33,546 nt of DNA. Origin: Blastocatellia bacterium (lineage in GTDB: Bacteria; Acidobacteriota; Blastocatellia; HR10; J050). Under the pieces are notes generated by a model, which made no database searches, was not told the origin of the DNA, and was given only the letters and a program-made list of their open reading frames with translations. Made by a program: the position numbers and the translations under genes. Below, piece by piece: positions 1-7,336 of the stretch (its first letter is position 1; every line of letters begins with the position of its first letter). Where the stretch lies: the NCBI GenBank assembly GCA_026985075.1, contig JALSQX010000077.1, forward strand, positions 1 through 33,546. Reading direction: 5' to 3'.

Positions 1-74
1 CCACCAATGTTTTTGCATCTTTAGCATCTCTGCGGTGCGTTGGCCGGTGCGCAAATCTTCCGCCGGGAAGCGTT

Positions 75-103
75 TTGCCGGGCTGCCGCCGATGTGGTAA
101 AAT
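75..103 (+). promoter_or_regulatory. Sigma70-type promoter for the WWW-repeat hydrolase
   Basis: A -35 box TTGCCG (75-80) and a -10 box TAAAAT (98-103) are separated by 17 bp. Nothing else in the 5' flank is as good. If used, transcription would start near 110 and the mRNA would carry a leader of about 480 nt containing a small palindrome (AGCCCT/AGGGCT, 179-193) and the structured element at 394-589. The call is by consensus only. Confidence 0.45.
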
Positions 104-393
104 CCACTCCCCTGGAGTGATCCTTCCAGGATCGGGTCCGGCTGCTTTCCAGGGGCGATGTCCCTGGCTATGGCATTCAGCCCTTTCAGGGCTCATGTGA
201 TACACTTCAGACGGCTTCGGCACTCGGACCTCAAAGCCCGGACTAAGAGCCTGTCCTAAATTCGGACGAAGAAGGGAGGAGAGAACTGGACAGAATCAAG
301 TCTGTCCCACCTTTTGGGAGAAGTTCTGAACATTTTCGTTCAAAAAGGGCCTGGATGGTAGTCAGAGGGCCCGGAGGAGTGTACCAACTTTTC

Positions 394-589
394 ATGTCGC
401 CGGCGGTGCGAGCGAGGTGCTCCCTGAGGGAGCCAGCCCATGGTTCTTCCGCTTCGCTCTGGACGGCTGGGGACGCGGTTGATGAAATTGTGGGAATCAG
501 CAGCCAGTTGCCAGTGGAATGATGGAAGGCGACCCACGTCTGGCCTGATTTCTGGGAAGAACCGAGATTCGAAAAGGAGGACTCTGATC
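394..589 (+). promoter_or_regulatory. Structured 5' leader RNA, copy 1
   Basis: This leader matches the one at 6119-6253. The core aligns without gaps over 65 nt (394-458 with 6119-6183). Outer stem: AGCGAGG 411-417 with CTTCGCT 452-458 (one G-U). Inner hairpin: GCTCCC 419-424, loop TGA, GGGAGC 428-433. An 18-nt 3' linker holds GGTTCTTC (442-449), which pairs exactly with GAAGAACC at 556-563, just before a shared ATTCGA (567-572) and the Shine-Dalgarno AGGAGG (575-580). The helix extends to 10 bp (441-450 with 555-564). Against copy 2, pair C422-G430 becomes U-A and C450-G555 becomes U-A. No known riboswitch class was recognised. It is likely a cis-regulatory RNA controlling translation of the downstream gene; function is inferred. 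Confidence 0.6.
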
Positions 590-2353
590 ATGAAATGTTT
601 GCCATCTCGGCAAGGGCGCAAGCGCCGACTTCTTCTCAGAGGAGTCATCGCGCTCTTGCTCGCACTCACCTTGATCACGCCCGCTCGCGCTGATGATGAG
701 CGAGGCTCGACCACTCCCACCGGTTGGTGGTGGCTCCACGGCGTTTCTGCGGATCAGATCAAAGAGAGAATCGACCAGGGCTTCCGCCTCATCGACCTGG
801 AGGTCGAGCAGACCTCGCCGCTTCGATTCAGCGCAGTGTTTGTCAAGAACCAGGGGGTGCACCAGAAAACGTGGTGGTGGTATTTCGGTGCTACCAGAGA
901 CTTCCTGGCCAGTAAGCTGCAACAGCACCGGGCTCGCCTTCTCGATCTGGAACCGTACGAAGTGAACGGTCAAACGCGGTTCGCGGCCGTGCTCGTCCGC
1001 AACACCGGGTCCCAAGCCAAAGCGTGGTGGTGGTATTGGGGCGTGAGTACCACCAGCTTCATCACCTCGAAGCTCAGTCAAAATGGCGCGCGCCTCATTG
1101 ATATCGACACATATTTCATCGGTGGCCAGCGCCGCTACAGCGCTGTGATGATCCGCAACGCGGGCGCCGATGCTAAGGCGTGGTGGTGGTATTTCAATGT
1201 CTCGCCCAGCTTCATTGCTTCGAAGCTCCAGCAGCATCGAGCACGACTGGTCGATATTGAGCGACACACGTCCAGCACGTTCACGGTCATCATGGAGCGG
1301 TCGCAGGGCGAGCCCTGGTGGTGGTACTACGGTGTCAGCGGGCAGCAGGTCAACGAGCTATTGGCGCAGAACGGCGCGCGCCTCATTGACATCGAGTCTT
1401 ACCGGGTCAATGGTCAGAAGCGCTTCGCCGTGCTCATGCTCAACAACTCGAATGCGCTGACTACCCGAGTCGGTCAGATGTTGCGAGCGGGCACCGATGG
1501 AGCCTCTGGACTCTATCTGAAGCGCATCAACGGTCCTGTCCTCGCCTCGCTCCAGGCGACGAGGGCCTTCGAGCCGGCCAGCGCGATTAAGGTGCTCATT
1601 CACGTGCATGCGATGCTTCAAGTCCAGAACGGCAACGTCACCCTCCAGACTCAAGTTCCGTGGAAGGGAGACCCAAGCAAGTACAATGCGCTAGGCAACT
1701 ATATGTGCGGGGGCAATGATTGTTACAGTGACAATACAGTCGATGAGTCCGATGCGCTCGAAGATGCCTTGCGGTTGATGATGGAGTGTTCGGACAACGC
1801 CCTGACGCAAGCCCTGCGGGACTTTTTCGGCGATGCTCACATCAACGCTACCCGCCAGATGCTCGGCATGACGAATACTCGTCTGCGACATTCGATCGGA
1901 TGCGGTCAAGAGGCGGTGAACAACCCCAATCGGCTGACACTGGTTGACGTTGGGCGCCTGCACGAGAAGGTGGCCACGGGCCTGCTGACGCCGACCAACC
2001 GGGAGACCTTCTATGATTTGATGCTCAATGGCCTGTTCCCAAAGATGGATGATATCATCGCTGAGGAGGCCGTGGCGCTGGGCCTGTCAAAGGAAGACGA
2101 GGATGCTTTCAGGAGCGAGGTGGACATAGCGTATAAAGGCGGCAGCTACGGATTGCCGAACGGCAAGAGCTACCGGTCGGTAGCAGGCTGGGTGCAGCTT
2201 CCGTTCATCAGCAACGGGAGCTTGAGTCACCGCCAGTACGTCTTCGGCATCTTCATCGACCGGGCGACCACGATCAACATCAATGTCCGCGATGCTGCAT
2301 CCGAGTTGCTCCGAGATGAGATTCGCGCGGCCCTGGAGACGTTCAAGCCCTGA
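590..2353 (+). CDS. Secreted WWW-tandem-repeat protein with class-A-beta-lactamase-like serine hydrolase domain
   Basis: 587 aa. The ATG at 590 follows AGGAGG by 9 nt; in-frame codons upstream lie inside the conserved leader. Residues 1-34 form a signal peptide with a basic N-region, a hydrophobic core and a likely cut after ARA. Five tandem repeats of about 50 residues begin with WWW at residues 46, 95, 146, 198 and 243, each continuing to an R-L-[IVL]-D-[IL] strand. This resembles the bacterial tandem repeat domain of polyglycine-hydrolase-type proteins. The C-terminal domain carries the class A serine hydrolase triad: SxxK (S331-A-I-K334), SDN (401-403) and KGG (516-518, in place of KTG). 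Family knowledge suggests a secreted peptidase or esterase/beta-lactamase relative; the substrate is unknown. The distance from SDN to KGG is longer than in true beta-lactamases, so antibiotic resistance is not implied. Confidence 0.85.
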   Translation: MKCLPSRQGRKRRLLLRGVIALLLALTLITPARADDERGSTTPTGWWWLHGVSADQIKERIDQGFRLIDLEVEQTSPLRFSAVFVKNQGVHQKTWWWYFGATRDFLASKLQQHRARLLDLEPYEVNGQTRFAAVLVRNTGSQAKAWWWYWGVSTTSFITSKLSQNGARLIDIDTYFIGGQRRYSAVMIRNAGADAKAWWWYFNVSPSFIASKLQQHRARLVDIERHTSSTFTVIMERSQGEPWWWYYGVSGQQVNELLAQNGARLIDIESYRVNGQKRFAVLMLNNSNALTTRVGQMLRAGTDGASGLYLKRINGPVLASLQATRAFEPASAIKVLIHVHAMLQVQNGNVTLQTQVPWKGDPSKYNALGNYMCGGNDCYSDNTVDESDALEDALRLMMECSDNALTQALRDFFGDAHINATRQMLGMTNTRLRHSIGCGQEAVNNPNRLTLVDVGRLHEKVATGLLTPTNRETFYDLMLNGLFPKMDDIIAEEAVALGLSKEDEDAFRSEVDIAYKGGSYGLPNGKSYRSVAGWVQLPFISNGSLSHRQYVFGIFIDRATTININVRDAASELLRDEIRAALETFKP

Positions 2354-2374
2354 GAGCTTGAATACATGGTGGTT

Positions 2375-2455
2375 ACCGCCCGCGATCTCGGTCGTCTGAA
2401 CTTGACATTGATCAGACTACCGACGTAACGGGCGGTCGCTCTTGCGCCTTTTTTT
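2375..2455 (+). terminator. Nested hairpin and T-tract after the WWW-repeat hydrolase
   Basis: ACCGCCCG (2375-2382) pairs with CGGGCGGT (2429-2436). Inside, CGGT plus GTCTGA (2389-2399) pairs with TCAGAC plus ACCG (2412-2422), leaving a symmetric 6x6 internal loop. A run of seven T follows at 2449-2455. The T-tract sits about 12 nt after the stem, so it is an imperfect intrinsic terminator, but placement 22 nt after the stop codon fits. Confidence 0.45.
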
Positions 2456-2830
2456 AGCGCCCCGGTCCCGCGGAGCGTGGCCCCCGCTTTCCGGGGCCAT
2501 AGGTGCCAGATTCCGGTCGGTCATGTCCATGAGTGCATGGAGACGATTCCATGCTGCCCTGAAGGGGCTCCAATAGCCGGGAGGAGCCCAAAGGGCGTCA
2601 CCCCGACCGCTAGCCCCCTCACCCGATGGGCACCCTGAAAGGGTGCTCCTGAGACCGGGGGTGGCGAGCTCGCGCCCTGACCCCCGGATATGGAGTGGGG
2701 CCCCTTCAGGACCCATGACTGACGGCTTATCCTGGCACGTCGGCATGTGCAGCGCTCCCGGCAGCAGTTGCCGTCTTTCAGGGCCCCTTGACTGACGGCT
2801 TATCTTGGCGCGTATGCCTTCCGGTACCTC
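2440..2830. repeat. REP-like palindrome cluster
   Basis: A GC-rich stretch without a credible gene, packed with short palindromes such as GCACCCT-GAA-AGGGTGC (2630-2646) and several CCCTGAAGGGG/CCCCTTCAGG variants. Such clusters resemble REP/BIME-type intergenic repeats. No RAYT transposase is in the window. A 25-nt unit starting TGACTGACGGCTTATC occurs at 2716-2740 and again at 2789-2813 with two mismatches, 73 nt apart. Confidence 0.5.
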
Positions 2831-3673
2831 CGGGGATCACCTCAGCCTGATGACGTGCGGCGGAATCGACTATGTCTATGCCTGTCAGGGACTCACCAGC
2901 GCGGCGGCCGAATCTTTACAAAAAAGCCGATCATGCTGAGGTGTAAAACCCGAACCCGTCCACCCGGGACGCTTCGGGCAGGACGATGGCCAGGACACAA
3001 CCCGCGACGCGCTCGCGGGATGACCGATGAAGCCTCACCGCTTCAGGCTCCGTGGAAGATCCTTCGAGTGCTCCCGCACCAGTATGCGCGCCCTAAGATC
3101 CAGGGGGAGGGGGCGCCAGAACGGCGAAGATGACCGCCAGGACAGCCGCGGACACGCGCAGGCACTCCCGGTCGCCGTAGGAGCTCTGGAAAGAGGCCAG
3201 CAGCAATCGCAAGCAAACTGAGCTCGAACATCTGACGCCGCCCCGCCGGATCCAGGCTGCGACGCAGCGGCGACATCGACCGATCGTCGAGCGTAGATAC
3301 CGTCGCCGTGAGGCCCGCAAAGATGGCTGCGAGTTCGCAAACTTGGAAGAGGGAGTCAGACTGTGCGGGCCTCTCAGAGCAGTGCCAGACCTGCAACCGG
3401 CGGTTCACTCTAACGGCTTCGTGAATGACCTGAGGCGCAGCCACGGGAACTCCTCAGCTCGGCTGCGACTCGCCACATGGACTAACCCACCACCTGGAGG
3501 AACTCGCCGCGCCGTCAAATCCGTTCACTCGGTGGGTGGCCGGCATCAGGTGTTCGCACGCCGGGCCCACCATGAGCAGCCGTACGTGCCCCCGCAACTG
3601 CCGGGAAAGCCGGGGATTTCACCGAACAGAACCATGATACGTCAAAAGCGAAGACGCTAGACAGGAGAGCCGA

Positions 3674-3752
3674 GGTCAGACCCTGCAAGCCTTCTCGGAT
3701 TCGGCATAAACCCTTGGTGAGGCCATCAACGCCGAGCCAGGGTCAGACTCTG
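3674..3752. repeat. Direct repeat pair, period 67
   Basis: GGTCAGACCCTG (3674-3685) recurs as GGTCAGACTCTG (3741-3752), 67 nt later, each followed within a few bases by a GCC-TTC-CGG-like stretch. The intervening DNA is not duplicated. Confidence 0.4.
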
Positions 3753-3986
3753 AAGCAGGCCTTCCCGGAAGAGAAGGCTGACAGCGAACACCGCGGTAAT
3801 CATGAGGATGTCAACTGCGATTCATGGACCCCAGCACCAGGAGAGTTCGGACCAGCGATACCCCCGTAGAACAGTCCGACAGCACCATACCGCACCAGAG
3901 GACCCACCATCGGCAGATTGCCAGCGATAGACCTATCACGACCGCAATGAGAACCGCTCCCAGGAGGGCAGCCGAAACGCAGCGCA

Positions 3987-4079
3987 CTCTGGATCTTAAG
4001 GCCGTTCGTGATCAAGGACTCGCTCGTCGGGTAGAGCGAGTCCAATATGACCCTCTGGGTCTTAAGGCCATTCGTGATC
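3987..4079. repeat. Direct repeat pair, period 66, flanking a perfect hairpin
   Basis: A 27-nt unit (core TCTTAAGGCC-TTCGTGATC) lies at 3987-4013 and 4053-4079 with two mismatches. Between them is a perfect 10-bp inverted repeat, GGACTCGCTC (4016-4025) and GAGCGAGTCC (4034-4043), with an 8-nt loop. No gene overlaps it. It could be a small mobile or structural element; no T-run makes it a terminator on either side. Confidence 0.55.
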
Positions 4080-4155
4080 CATCTTCAGCTCGTTATCCTC
4101 GAGCTTCCGCGTCGTGGCCTCAGTCACCACTCATTGGCTCGGGGGAGATTTTATT

Positions 4156-4515
4156 TCAACAGCCACTCCTAGACCCCTCCAAGGCCTTGTGCTCCTCCAA
4201 TTCAACGAGAGCCTCCGCGTAGCGCCCTTGGCGCTCCTTTTTGAAGAAGTCGTCACGCACCGGATGAACACACCCAAGACTGGCCATGATGAGCGACATG
4301 GCCATGTGAGGGATCAACATGGATGGGAACGCTGGTTTACCCTCAAGGTGAAAGAGGACCAGTGCACTGGAGAGAGCAAAACAGAAGATCGGGAGTATGG
4401 CATTGCCTATATCCAGACTGACGCCGACCACCACCCTTCTCTCCTCTTTGACCTGTCGTTCCCTCCGGCATTTGGCCTCGCGCGACGATTCAAGCCACTG
4501 TCTATGGTCGCTCAA
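4156..4515 (-). pseudogene. Open frame with two hydrophobic segments, possible gene relic
   Basis: 119 codons beginning at a TTG with no ribosome binding site. The translation has two hydrophobic stretches that could be membrane helices, then a charged C-terminal region. It directly continues from the transposase remnant region on the same strand. No family was recognised. It may be chance, or part of a decayed gene. Confidence 0.2.
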
Positions 4516-5022
4516 CTTGAGCCCGCAGCAGAGACGACGTGCTGGGAGAAGGTGTGGCCGAAGAAGAAACAGTCGCGGTGAAAGTCAAAGCCCCATCGGC
4601 GGAGGGATCGGAGTAGAGGTGGAAGCAGTCACAGTGGTAGGTGTAGTGGTTGCGTCCGTCGCAAACCGGCTTTCCGGCCGGGCTCCAGGGGCAGGGTCGA
4701 GTCGTCAGTGGGGTGATTCAGATTGCCGAGCAAGCCGTGTTGGGCTGGAGGGAGGACGGCCATGGTGAAGAGCAGATCTTCGAGCTGTTTGGGGAAGTCT
4801 TCACGCCGGAGCTGATCGGCCTTCCGGAGAAGTTCCCGCTGGAGATGGTGAGCGCCTGATCGAGGATCTGCTGGCAGCGAGCTTCTTTGTCGACCTTCTC
4901 CCGGTTGAGGTTCCGCCGATGGCGTCCCTTACACTGGACCGACGGCTTGAAGTGATGAGGGCAAGCCGGCGTGAACGGGTTGTCTTCAAGCTGGTCGATG
5001 AAGAGAGAGAAGGTCTCCATGG
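4500..5022 (-). pseudogene. Frameshifted DDE-type transposase remnant
   Basis: Reading the minus strand in three successive frames recovers one continuous transposase-like protein. It begins near 5020 with METFSLFIDQLEDN and a Cys/His/Lys-rich stretch. A frame change follows near 4830 to LLRKADQLRREDFPKQLE and LLFTMAVLPPAQHGLLGN. Another change gives HYTYHCDCFHLYSDPSAD, and a final one-base slip at a GATGG (4592-4596) gives WGFDFHRDCFFFGHTFS. The order and the D-W-G-F-D...H-R...F-F-G-H pattern are typical of insertion-sequence transposases. At least three frameshifts make it inactive. I could not define terminal inverted repeats or assign the IS family. Confidence 0.55.
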
Positions 5023-5026
5023 CCGA

Positions 5027-5191
5027 GGTATGATGGGAGCAAACCGGGCCGGGATGCTGACATTCCCAATCCCTTCGCCACCCTAGCCGCCGGTATGATG
5101 GCGAGCAAAGCGGGCCGAGATGGCCAGCTTCGATGCGCTGTCGGGGTAGAACGGCGTGAAGCCATGGTAAAACGCAAAGCCAGCCGGGATG
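5027..5191. repeat. Three degenerate direct repeats, periods 65 and 74
   Basis: A roughly 30-nt unit, GGTATGATGG-AGCAAA-CGGGCCG-GATG, occurs at 5027-5056, at 5092-5122 with one insertion, and more degenerate at 5166-5191. Intervening DNA is unrelated. The array lies directly beside the transposase remnant. Confidence 0.45.
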
Positions 5192-5254
5192 GTCAGCCCA
5201 GGGCCGGGTTGTGGACACACTGAGAGAGACTCTCATACCGCAAGGATCAGCATC

Positions 5255-5358
5255 GGGAGCAGGACGCGCCGCAGCCAGACCAGATCATTGGGCACTGAAT
5301 AGATGAGTATTGCGGCCGCATTGGAGGGAGCAGGACGCGCCGCAGCCAGACCAGATCA
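5255..5358. repeat. Perfect 33-nt direct repeat pair, period 71
   Basis: A 33-nt sequence starting GGGAGCAGGACGCGCC is identical at 5255-5287 and 5326-5358, 71 nt apart. The 38 nt between them are unique. Its perfect conservation makes it the freshest repeat pair in the window. Confidence 0.7.
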
Positions 5359-5730
5359 ATGAGAGGGCGACCTCGCGGCGAGGGGGAATAGCGCTATTGC
5401 AACAGCGGTCACACAGAATCGAGGTTGATCCGGAGTAGCAGGGTAGCGCGGTGGTGTTTTCCACTCCAACTGCCGTGTCTTGCGTTGCCGGTGGGTGAGT
5501 GCCTCACAGAGAGTTTCTGGTATGCTGAATGGACGATCTTTTTCATCGGCCCTCTTTGTTGGATTTGGTGCCTGATCATTAAGCTGCACAGGGGTCTTGG
5601 GGAATTTCTGACAGGGCAAGAAGGTTCCTGGCTCTGCGAGCACTGCATTAAACCGCACAAAGAGGCCTTGGGAAATGTCTGAGGGACAGGTAGGCCTTGG
5701 CAAAGAGATTGAGGAGCCTAGGGAGCGTCT

Positions 5731-6067
5731 CGGCAGCTACTGCAAGATCAACCGCCTGACAATTCTGAGCTGCCTCTGCAATGAAAGAGATTGATAGAAA
5801 TTACATCCTCGTCACCGCTGCCCAGCCAAGCGCCTGGAATTTCTCAACGACCGAATTCGTGTAGCGCACCGTATTGCCCCATCGCGATCTTTCTGGTATA
5901 CTGGGCGGGAATATTTTGGATATTCATGTGTGATGAACCTCCCCGTTCGCGCGAGGAGGTTGTGGTAGATTATGGGAAGGATCTAGGGCGGAGCCAGGGA
6001 AGAGAGCAATAAGAATTCCACCTCGGCAACCGCGACCAAAATAAGCGCCCGGAATTTCACAATCGCC
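5731..6067. repeat. Three imperfect copies of a leader-proximal repeat
   Basis: A degenerate unit of about 40-47 nt (GCGCC[TC]GGAATTTC near its end) is seen around 5731-5772, 5805-5852 and 6020-6067. The last two agree at roughly three quarters of positions. They bracket the promoter at 5874-5902, upstream of the orphan secreted protein. No coding function is apparent. Confidence 0.35.
5874..5902 (+). promoter_or_regulatory. Sigma70-type promoter for the orphan secreted protein
   Basis: TTGCCC (5874-5879), a 17-bp spacer and TATACT (5897-5902) form a near-consensus promoter. It would give a 5' UTR of about 345 nt containing the leader element at 6119-6253, the same layout as the promoter at 75-103. 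Confidence 0.5.
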
Positions 6068-6118
6068 TCTTGTTTTGTCTGGAGTGCAGCACAAAGATGC
6101 TCATAGGAGCCATTGCTT

Positions 6119-6253
6119 ATGTCATTAGCTGTGCGAGCGAGGTGCTTCCACGGGAAGCCCATCCATGGTTCTTCTGCCTCGCTGGCCATGACATTCGCTC
6201 ATCATGACCACACCTGAGGAGAACCAATATTCGACCCAGGAGGGGATATCACA
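6119..6253 (+). promoter_or_regulatory. Structured 5' leader RNA, copy 2
   Basis: Second copy of the leader at 394-589. Outer stem AGCGAGG 6136-6142 with CCTCGCT 6177-6183 is perfectly paired. The inner hairpin is GCTTCC 6144-6149, loop ACG, GGAAGC 6153-6158. The 18-nt linker contains GGTTCTTC (6167-6174), which pairs with GGAGAACC (6218-6225), one U-G; adding flanking U-A pairs gives 10 bp (6166-6175 with 6217-6226). ATTCGA (6229-6234) and AGGAGG (6238-6243) follow at nearly the same distances as in copy 1. The segment between core and 3' partner is shorter (33 against 96 nt), as expected if only the helices matter. Translational control is inferred. Confidence 0.6.
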
Positions 6254-6880
6254 GTGATGAGAACGACGTTCAACTTGATGAACCTATCCATCCTCGGACT
6301 GCTCCTCTGTGGAGCATATATAATGTCCATCCCATCAGTTTACGCTGCTCCTCAGCCGGGCCAGGACCGGCCGACGAGCATCGAGAGGGCGAAACAAGAC
6401 CTGATCGAGGCCGCCGAAGACCGAATGCGCCGAGCGGCCGGCGTGGCCGGATTTTCCATCGCCGATTTTTCCATTCTCGCCACCGACGATGGCGCGCTCT
6501 TTGTCAACGGCGTTGTTCCCGAAATGGAGCACTACGATGACATGGACTTCCAGCGAGGCGTCACCATTGGCTTCCTGTACATCTCGCTGCCCCCACGCTC
6601 GCGCATACTCGAACCCGCGGGAGCGGGTGGACTTCTCTCAGGGCAAGTCTATCAGGTCCAGGCCCAAGTGTCGCCGCGAACCGGGGAATGGAGCCTCATC
6701 TTCATAGATGAGGAGGGTACACCCGTCGGCGCGAACTTTTTTGACTCCACGAGTCCTCCGTTCCAGCGCATAGGCATTGATATCAGCTTCGAAAAAAATG
6801 GTAAGAAAAGAACACTCTGCGGGAGCTGGCACGGTGTGCTCGTATGCATTCATGCGTGCATCTCCTGGACTAAGGACTGA
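6254..6880 (+). CDS. Orphan secreted protein, unknown function
   Basis: 208 aa from the GTG at 6254 (10 nt after AGGAGG); the next codon is an ATG at 6257, 13 nt away, and could be the real start. Residues 1-32 look like a signal peptide ending in VYAA. The mature part starts with a charged helix (about 40-60), then a beta-rich acidic region. I recognise no family. The last 25 residues are compositionally different, with three cysteines and two tryptophans, after a run of seven A (6793-6799), so the true C-terminus may have been altered by a frameshift. It shares its leader with the WWW-repeat hydrolase, suggesting joint regulation and an extracellular role. Confidence 0.6.
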   Translation: MMRTTFNLMNLSILGLLLCGAYIMSIPSVYAAPQPGQDRPTSIERAKQDLIEAAEDRMRRAAGVAGFSIADFSILATDDGALFVNGVVPEMEHYDDMDFQRGVTIGFLYISLPPRSRILEPAGAGGLLSGQVYQVQAQVSPRTGEWSLIFIDEEGTPVGANFFDSTSPPFQRIGIDISFEKNGKKRTLCGSWHGVLVCIHACISWTKD

Positions 6881-7233
6881 TGCCAGAAGCGTCTGGGGCG
6901 GCTCTGCCGTGGATGACAGACTCTGAGGGCAGACGTTCGGTTCACGAGAGCATCGCGTGACACGCCGAACTCATGGGGGTGGGACACCGTGCCCACTCCC
7001 TCTCGCTCACCAGGATCTCTTCCCTCACGATTCCCCCCGGCAGGCGACGCTCGCCCGACATGCTCACCATCGGTCACTCGCATTGCGGATGACTTCGCTG
7101 CACCATTGAGCCCATCAATCCGAAAGCTCATAGAGCGATCCAGGAGGAACCAACACCGGCTCGAACAGAAACATCGCTCATGGACTCGTTGCTCACGGGC
7201 AGTCATCCAAAGTTCGTCCGCCCAGATCGGTTC

Positions 7234-7336
7234 CCACGAATATGTCACTCTCTCACGGCTCGTGGAAAGTCATCGTGATCGTGCGATTGAGGTGGTGGAT
7301 ATATCCACGAATATGTCACTCGTTCGAGGCTCGTGG
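7234..7336. repeat. Tandem hairpins (two 32-nt copies, period 71) with a 14-bp palindrome
   Basis: Copies at 7234-7265 and 7305-7336 agree at 28 of 32 positions. Each starts CCACGAATATGTCACTC and closes a CCACGA/TCGTGG stem. Just before and overlapping copy 2 is the perfect palindrome GTGGATATATCCAC (7295-7308), which uses the same CCAC and would compete with the copy 2 stem. CCAGA-TCGGT (7222-7231) can pair with ACCGG-TCTGG further on (about 7343-7355), enclosing the array. The array lies about 70 bp upstream of the protease promoter, so it may be an operator or an upstream transcript. Confidence 0.5.

Larger units (their letters stand above)
2831..5796. other. Gene-poor stretch with mobile-element and repeat debris
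   Basis: Nearly 3 kb without an intact recognisable gene. Open frames here lack good ribosome sites and known motifs. Supported contents are the repeat pairs and the transposase remnant listed separately. On the minus strand at about 3830-3990 there is a short membrane-like open stretch that soon meets stops, possibly a relic of a membrane protein gene. Confidence 0.5.

Noticed and set aside
440-589. N-terminal extension of the WWW-repeat hydrolase
   Set aside because: The frame is open, but these bases form the conserved leader RNA and the signal peptide begins at the ATG at 590.
590-2353. Annotation as an antibiotic-resistance beta-lactamase
   Set aside because: SDN-KGG spacing, KGG for KTG and the large repeat domain point to a different hydrolase; only the fold is shared.
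3800-4045. Minus-strand frames with hydrophobic residues
   Set aside because: Membrane-like for about 40 residues in one frame but soon broken by stops, with no start or ribosome site; kept only as a remark.
4114-4581. 155-codon plus-strand frame
   Set aside because: No ribosome site or motif, and the opposite strand carries a better explanation (transposase remnant and a hydrophobic relic).
7234-7336. CRISPR mini-array
   Set aside because: Only two units, the repeats form a stem with a 20-nt loop, and no cas gene is present. The same applies to the other 65-74-nt repeat pairs; their repeats are unrelated to one another.
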